Below the pieces are notes generated by a model. The model worked only from the letters and a program-made list of their open reading frames with translations. It searched no databases and was not told the origin of the DNA. This document shows, piece after piece, positions 7,729 through 12,272 of a stretch of 12,272 nucleotides of DNA; the first letter of the stretch is position 1, and each line of letters begins with the position of its first letter. A program made the translations under genes and the position numbers. The stretch covers positions 1-12,272 of the forward strand of contig JADHLM010000031.1 of NCBI GenBank assembly GCA_016780665.1, read 5' to 3'. Source of the stretch: Hyphomicrobiales bacterium. Its GTDB lineage: Bacteria > Pseudomonadota > Alphaproteobacteria > Rhizobiales > TMED25.

Positions 7729-9708
7729 ATGGATGCTCTTCTGATATATTTTAGTACACCAATTAATGTATATTTCTTAATTCTAATATCATTTTCAACA
7801 GCTTCAATAATCATCATAGGCAGGGAAATCAAACCTATTCGTAATTATGTTTTAAAATTCAAAAATATAAATATGAACTCAATGTTGTTAAAATATACTA
7901 GAAGTCTAGAAAATAATCTATCAAGAGTATTGAGCGATGACGATATATACTCTTTCACTGAAATTATATGGGTAAAATTAGATAACAAATTAGTAGATAT
8001 TAATTTAAATTATGTGAAGATTTTTAGGGATTATACTTATGAACAAATAATTAGTAATAATACAAATTTAATCTCCGCAGAAGAAGAGGTAATATTAAAT
8101 AAAAATCCAACTCAATTAAAAAAAATTATAAGAGGCAAACAGGTTCTCCTTGAAATAATTAAAATAAAAAAAGAAAATTACGTTATATTTAAAGCAAAAA
8201 ATATTACTTCCACAAATGATTTAGAACAATTATTTATTAAGCAGAATGAGACAAATCTGCAACTCATGAACCAACTCACTAATCCACTTATAATATATGA
8301 TCAAAATAAATCCCCTATATTTTTTAATTCATCTTTCAAAAGTTTTTTCTCATTAGATGATGATACCTTGGGCAAAAAACCAAATGAATCAGAAATCTTG
8401 GAGATCCTTAGGCAAAAAAAACTTCTACCATATCAGGCAAACTTCCGAGAATGGAAAAAGCAACAACTAAATATCTATAATACATTAGAAAATAGAGAAC
8501 AGTGGTGGTATCTCCAGGATGGCAGAACGCTTAGAGTGATCTCTCAAGCAAATCCAATGGGAGGTGTTACTCATATATATGAAAATTATACTGATAAATT
8601 AGCATTAGAGAATGAAACTGCACTTTTATTGTCCATTCAAGAGCAAACGATAAATAGTCTTTCAGAGGGAATTATATTGTTTGGGACAAACGGAAAAGTT
8701 AAATTACATAATCATCAATTCAATAAGATGTTTAAAATAGTTGACAATATTCAGGATCTGCATATTGAAAAATTACTTGAGGAAATTCTTAAGAAAGATC
8801 CTTCGTCAAAATTCAATGATATCTTAATTAATGTAGTTTCATCCGGGGTTAACAGAAAAGATCATAGTAATATTATGGAATTTAATAAAAATATTCTCCA
8901 CTTTCAATCTTCCATATTACCTGATAGATCAATCCTATATACATTTACTGATATTACAGCTAGTCAAAATATAGAAAATGCATTAATTGAGAAAAATAAG
9001 GCACTTTCCGAGGCTGATTATATCAAAACTAATTTTCTAAATAACATATCACATGAACTTAGAGCCCCACTTCAAAATATAATTGGATTTTCAGATATTC
9101 TTGAAGCAAGATTATCCAATATTAATAAAGATCAGAATATTATTGATTATATAAATGATATAAAAAGGTCTGGAAGGGAATTACATCATCAAATAAACCA
9201 AATTCTTGAGTTAACAGATCTTGAGTCAAATGGAATGAAACACAATCAGATTGGATACAGCGCTGATAATCTATCAGAGTTACTTCAAAGTGAACTAAAT
9301 AAACTAAATTTTTTAGATAAGAAATTTATAATTAAAATACATAAAGACTATAAAGATGAAGCGGCAAAAAAACACAGCATAAATTCAGGTTTTTTTAAAG
9401 TGTTCAATCAGCTTATAAAAATAATTGATAAAAACCTTGTTATGGATGGTGATTCAGAATACGAGATAATTATGTCAAAAATAACAGACCATGAATTTGA
9501 TCAATATATATTTAATATCTCTAACACAGAACCAATAAATTCACAGCATATACAGTCTTATTTAGTCATGGATGATATATACTCTCCAGGGAGTATAGAG
9601 AAAACTATTTTAGAGAAATATTCTCAAATTCTTGGATATCAAATAGATTTATCATCAGAATTTAATGAATTCAATATCAAAGTCCCAATAGTTACTCATG
9701 AAAGCTGA
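7729..9708 (+). CDS. Membrane PAS-domain sensor histidine kinase homologue with degenerate ATPase domain (probable pseudokinase)
   Basis: This 659-residue protein resembles the PAS sensor kinase that follows ahcY in many Alphaproteobacteria. One membrane helix lies at about 13-31. Next come a weak PAS-like region (about 75-160), a PAS domain (about 180-290, starting LTNPLIIYDQNKSPIFFN) and another PAS (about 305-412, starting LSEGIILFGTNGKVKLHN). A coiled linker leads to the dimerisation helix NFLNNISHELRAPLQNIIGF, with phospho-acceptor His442 intact. The C-terminal part (about 510-659) is where the ATP-binding domain should be, but the N box is replaced by FNQLIKIIDKN, the G1 box by SNTEPIN, and no GxGLGL G2 box exists before the recognisable final segment (ILEKYSQILGYQIDL). 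It may therefore be a pseudokinase, a phosphatase-only sensor or a phosphotransfer partner; the cognate regulator is unknown. Its end overlaps the next gene by 11 bp, so it is probably translationally coupled. The start ATG at 7729 lacks a clear ribosome site. Confidence 0.85.
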   Translation: MDALLIYFSTPINVYFLILISFSTASIIIIGREIKPIRNYVLKFKNINMNSMLLKYTRSLENNLSRVLSDDDIYSFTEIIWVKLDNKLVDINLNYVKIFRDYTYEQIISNNTNLISAEEEVILNKNPTQLKKIIRGKQVLLEIIKIKKENYVIFKAKNITSTNDLEQLFIKQNETNLQLMNQLTNPLIIYDQNKSPIFFNSSFKSFFSLDDDTLGKKPNESEILEILRQKKLLPYQANFREWKKQQLNIYNTLENREQWWYLQDGRTLRVISQANPMGGVTHIYENYTDKLALENETALLLSIQEQTINSLSEGIILFGTNGKVKLHNHQFNKMFKIVDNIQDLHIEKLLEEILKKDPSSKFNDILINVVSSGVNRKDHSNIMEFNKNILHFQSSILPDRSILYTFTDITASQNIENALIEKNKALSEADYIKTNFLNNISHELRAPLQNIIGFSDILEARLSNINKDQNIIDYINDIKRSGRELHHQINQILELTDLESNGMKHNQIGYSADNLSELLQSELNKLNFLDKKFIIKIHKDYKDEAAKKHSINSGFFKVFNQLIKIIDKNLVMDGDSEYEIIMSKITDHEFDQYIFNISNTEPINSQHIQSYLVMDDIYSPGSIEKTILEKYSQILGYQIDLSSEFNEFNIKVPIVTHES

Positions 9709-11167
9709 AATACATAAAGCATGCTCACTTAATGAGTTGGCTGCTTTCGTAAGATATCTTGCCCCAATTTTAGAAAAAGGGACTTTATTGGCATTAAATG
9801 GCGAAATTGGTTCTGGGAAAACCACATTGTCGAAGTACTTGATTAATTATCTCACGTCAACCAGAATTGAAGAAATTAGTAGCCCTACGTTTAATTTATA
9901 TCAAACTTACTCAAATCAAGATCTAATTATATCTCATTATGATTTTTATAGGATTGATACCCCACATGAACTTGAAGAATTAGACATAAGTGATTCTATT
10001 AAGAATAATGTGACAATTATTGAGTGGGCAAATAAATTTCCATCAGTTTTGCCAAAAGATCACATTGAAATACAAATAATAAATAAATCAGATAAAAGAG
10101 ATTACAAAATATTTTTTCATGGAAAATATGAAAAAGTTATTTTAGCTCATAAAAATAGATTAAATTTTCTATCAAATTCAGGTCTCAACAATAGAAAAAT
10201 TACTAATATGAAGGGAGATGCATCGAAAAGGAAATATTTTAGAGTTAATGATGGTGTCAAGAATTTTGTTCTCATGGATGCTTCTGAAGAGATTAGAAAA
10301 AAGACAAAAACAACCAAGTCCATAAAGGACTTCATTATTATTGATAAATATCTTGATAATATTGGTTTAAGAGTACCTAAGATTTATGGATATGATATTA
10401 AAAACCAACTTATTCTAGAAGAAGATCTTGGTCTTACGACATATAATGAGTTATATTTAAAACTTAACTTTGAGAAACTCATTACTCCAGCTATAGAGTC
10501 ATTACTGATATTAGTGCATTCTAACTATACAAATATAAATGATCTAAATGGCAATGCCATTGAGCCAAATAAATTTGATAAAAAAATATTTATTCATGAA
10601 GCTGAACTATTCATTGATTATTATTGGCCTTATGCCAGAAGCTCTATCTGTCCAGAAGAGAAGAAGTATGAATTTTTGTCTATTATAGAAAAAATGTTTT
10701 CAGATCTATCTCCAGACAGAACGCTTATATTAAGAGATTATCACTCACCAAATCTCCATTACCTAGAAAATGAAAAAGGTCATAGGAAGTGTGCTCTAAT
10801 TGATTTTCAGGATGCCCTCCTAGGTCACCCACTATACGATTTAGTATCTCTGGCACAAGATGCCCGGGTTACTATCAGTGAAGTGAAAGAAAAATATATT
10901 ATTGATGCTTTTAAACAAAAATTTCTCTTTAAGAATTTTCAATTTGGCAATTCATCATTTAATGAACAATACCAAATATTAGCAACACAAAGATCACTGA
11001 AAATATTGGGTATTTTTGCAAGACTCTCTTTGTTGGAGGGTAAAAATAATTATATAATACATATGCCAAGAATTATTAATTACATAAGACGTTCAATGAA
11101 TTGTAGTTTGTTGGATAATTTAACCAAATGGCTCAAAGTTAATTTTAAGGATACATTTGATGTTTAG
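9698..11167 (+). CDS. tsaE: Fusion of TsaE (tRNA t6A biosynthesis ATPase) and an AmgK-like sugar phosphotransferase
   Basis: This is a 489-residue two-domain protein. Residues about 10-140 are TsaE, the ATPase that resets the TsaB-TsaD complex making threonylcarbamoyladenosine at tRNA position 37: Walker A GEIGSGKTT (35-43), SPTF (62-65), HYDFYRID (80-87), ELEELDI (91-97) and IIEWANKFP (107-115). Residues about 155-489 are an aminoglycoside-phosphotransferase-fold kinase like AmgK, which phosphorylates the anomeric hydroxyl of MurNAc/GlcNAc in peptidoglycan recycling: a nucleotide loop GDASKRKYFRV (173-183), the hinge-like LILEEDLG (238-245), a catalytic RDYHSPNL (Asp347, Asn352) and a metal-binding DFQDA (Asp369). 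This fusion is known in Alphaproteobacteria. The AmgK function is by homology; the usual partner murU is not the next gene. The start overlaps the kinase gene by 11 bp with no ribosome site, suggesting coupled translation. Confidence 0.93.
   Translation: MKAEIHKACSLNELAAFVRYLAPILEKGTLLALNGEIGSGKTTLSKYLINYLTSTRIEEISSPTFNLYQTYSNQDLIISHYDFYRIDTPHELEELDISDSIKNNVTIIEWANKFPSVLPKDHIEIQIINKSDKRDYKIFFHGKYEKVILAHKNRLNFLSNSGLNNRKITNMKGDASKRKYFRVNDGVKNFVLMDASEEIRKKTKTTKSIKDFIIIDKYLDNIGLRVPKIYGYDIKNQLILEEDLGLTTYNELYLKLNFEKLITPAIESLLILVHSNYTNINDLNGNAIEPNKFDKKIFIHEAELFIDYYWPYARSSICPEEKKYEFLSIIEKMFSDLSPDRTLILRDYHSPNLHYLENEKGHRKCALIDFQDALLGHPLYDLVSLAQDARVTISEVKEKYIIDAFKQKFLFKNFQFGNSSFNEQYQILATQRSLKILGIFARLSLLEGKNNYIIHMPRIINYIRRSMNCSLLDNLTKWLKVNFKDTFDV
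11146..11151 (+). promoter_or_regulatory. Ribosome binding site of sbmA/bacA
   Basis: TAAGGA lies inside the end of the upstream fusion gene, 8 nt before ATG at 11160. It supports that ATG over later in-frame ATGs and gives this overlapping gene its own initiation signal. Confidence 0.6.
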
Positions 11168-12272
11168 ATCCTTCTTCCCAATGCCAAAAATTTTTTTTCC
11201 AGCTGCATTAGCATGGATAATATTTGTAACAATTATTTGGTTCTGGATTGGTAATGATATTGCTTCTTTTGTTGGATTAGCCATTGAAGAAACTGATGAG
11301 CCAATTATTGGGCTTGGATTTTTTCTAACGAAAAAATTTATTTGGTTTTATATTTATTACATATTATCAACCCTAATCTTTTCACTATTCTGGTTCAAAT
11401 TTGCACCACACCCATGGCAATACTGGTCAATATTAGGATCATCGCTTATAATATTTTCTACCTATTTTGGTGTCCAGGTCATGGTTGCAATCAATAACTG
11501 GAGAAGACCCTTCTTTGACTCAATTCAGGATGCGCTTGGGGGTGAGGCACAAGTACTTTCATCAGATTTATATTACTTAATGATAGTTTTTGCACAAATT
11601 GCCTTTGTTTCATTAGCTGTTTTTGTATTAACAAGATTTTTTGTCAGCCACTACATCTTCAGATGGCGTACAGCAATGAATTTTTATTATACAGGTCAAT
11701 GGCAAAAATTAAGGACTATTGAAGGTGCAGCTCAAAGGGTACAAGAAGATACCATGAGATTTGCTGCAATAATGGAAGGTCTTGGTGTTTCAATAATCGA
11801 CTCAGTCATGACGTTGATAGCTTTTCTACCTGTATTATTATCATTATCTGAATATGTTACTATTTTACCTCTGATCGGAGAAATACCAGCTCCTTTGGTC
11901 AATGCAGCAATTTTTTGGTCTATATTTGGGACAATCTTTCTGGCCATAGTAGGAATTAAATTACCTGGGTTGGAGTTCAGAAATCAGAGAGTTGAGGCTT
12001 CTCTCCGAAAAGAATTAGTATATGGTGAAGATGATGCCAATAGAGCAACTCCTCAATCAATAGGTGAACTATTTAACAATGTGAGAAAAAATTATTTCCG
12101 CCTTTATTTTCACTATCTATATTTTAATGTTGCAAGACGTTTTTATTTGCAAGCAGATAATATTTTTTCATACCTTATATTGATTCCTACGATAGTAGCT
12201 GGGAAAATTACATTTGGGATCTTACAACAAATACTTACAGCTTTTGGTCAAGTTTCAAATTCATTTCAGTAT
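11160..12272 (+). CDS. sbmA: SbmA/BacA-family inner-membrane peptide transporter (3' end outside the window)
   Basis: This is a proton-driven inner-membrane importer of peptides such as proline-rich antimicrobial peptides, bleomycin and microcins; BacA in rhizobia and Brucella is needed for chronic host infection and very-long-chain fatty acid modification of lipid A. The frame is open from ATG 11160 to the window edge: 371 residues of about 400-420 expected, so the C-terminus is cut by the window, not damaged. It matches E. coli SbmA almost throughout: MFRSFFP at the start, HPWQYWSILG (84-93), FFVSHYIFRWRTAMN (160-174), EGAAQRVQEDTMRFA (188-202), TLIAFLPVLL (218-227), GIKLPGLEFRNQRVEA (265-280), ELVYGEDDANRATP (285-298) and NYFRLYFHYLYFN (311-323). 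Membrane helices are visible at about 13-31, 60-80, 89-110, 138-160, 210-230 and 245-266. It overlaps the fusion gene by 8 bp. No ATPase domain is seen in the visible part; a fused C-terminal one (BclA type) cannot be fully excluded. Confidence 0.96.
   Translation, partial: MFRSFFPMPKIFFPAALAWIIFVTIIWFWIGNDIASFVGLAIEETDEPIIGLGFFLTKKFIWFYIYYILSTLIFSLFWFKFAPHPWQYWSILGSSLIIFSTYFGVQVMVAINNWRRPFFDSIQDALGGEAQVLSSDLYYLMIVFAQIAFVSLAVFVLTRFFVSHYIFRWRTAMNFYYTGQWQKLRTIEGAAQRVQEDTMRFAAIMEGLGVSIIDSVMTLIAFLPVLLSLSEYVTILPLIGEIPAPLVNAAIFWSIFGTIFLAIVGIKLPGLEFRNQRVEASLRKELVYGEDDANRATPQSIGELFNNVRKNYFRLYFHYLYFNVARRFYLQADNIFSYLILIPTIVAGKITFGILQQILTAFGQVSNSFQY

Noticed and set aside
9578..9597. Hairpin TATACTC / GAGTATA with a 6-nt loop near the end of the kinase gene
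   Set aside because: It is inside coding sequence and has no U-tract after it. It could be incidental in AT-rich DNA.
11732..11947. 71-residue minus-strand open frame inside sbmA
   Set aside because: It is antisense to strongly conserved SbmA sequence and has no independent support.

Overview
The window is a strongly AT-rich, gene-dense piece of bacterial chromosome. Its protein sequences and gene order point to an alphaproteobacterium. The divergent pckA / chvI-chvG block followed by ahcY, a PAS sensor kinase and a TsaE-phosphotransferase fusion is an alphaproteobacterial arrangement. The very short spacers, gene overlaps, weak Shine-Dalgarno sequences and low GC suggest a streamlined, probably free-living (marine-type) lineage. 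That lifestyle is inference. I see no mobile element, CRISPR, tRNA, rRNA or phage gene.

Layout. (1) Bases 1-2148 (+) hold the 3' three quarters of polA (DNA polymerase I), entering in the helix-3-turn-helix region of the 5' nuclease domain. (2) Bases 2152-3729 (-) hold pckA (ATP-dependent PEP carboxykinase), convergent with polA and only 3 bp from it. (3) A 96-bp divergent promoter region at 3730-3825 separates pckA from the two-component system chvI (3826-4509) and chvG (4531-6153). (4) After 98 bp comes ahcY (6252-7643, adenosylhomocysteinase). (5) After 85 bp comes an overlapping cassette: a membrane PAS sensor histidine kinase homologue (7729-9708), a tsaE-amgK-type fusion (9698-11167) and a SbmA/BacA peptide transporter (11160 to the window end, truncated by the window).

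How the genes relate. ChvG-ChvI is the conserved alphaproteobacterial envelope and acid-stress system and is known in Agrobacterium to control pckA, so the shared promoter region is a natural place for that control. The downstream cassette joins a sensor-like protein, tRNA t6A modification plus an amino-sugar-kinase-like domain, and an inner-membrane peptide importer. Two gene sets commonly found at this locus in relatives are absent: hprK with its PTS partners between chvG and ahcY, and the nucleotidyltransferase gene (murU) directly after the TsaE/AmgK fusion, where sbmA stands instead.

Most notable observations. The sensor kinase at 7729 keeps its phospho-acceptor histidine region but has lost every recognisable ATP-binding box, so it looks like a pseudokinase. 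PolA appears to have a degenerate proofreading active site. ChvG carries a perfect in-frame 12-bp tandem duplication (apart from the last base) in its second membrane helix. Nothing here is a clearly new defence or mobile system; the interest lies in the rewired conserved locus.
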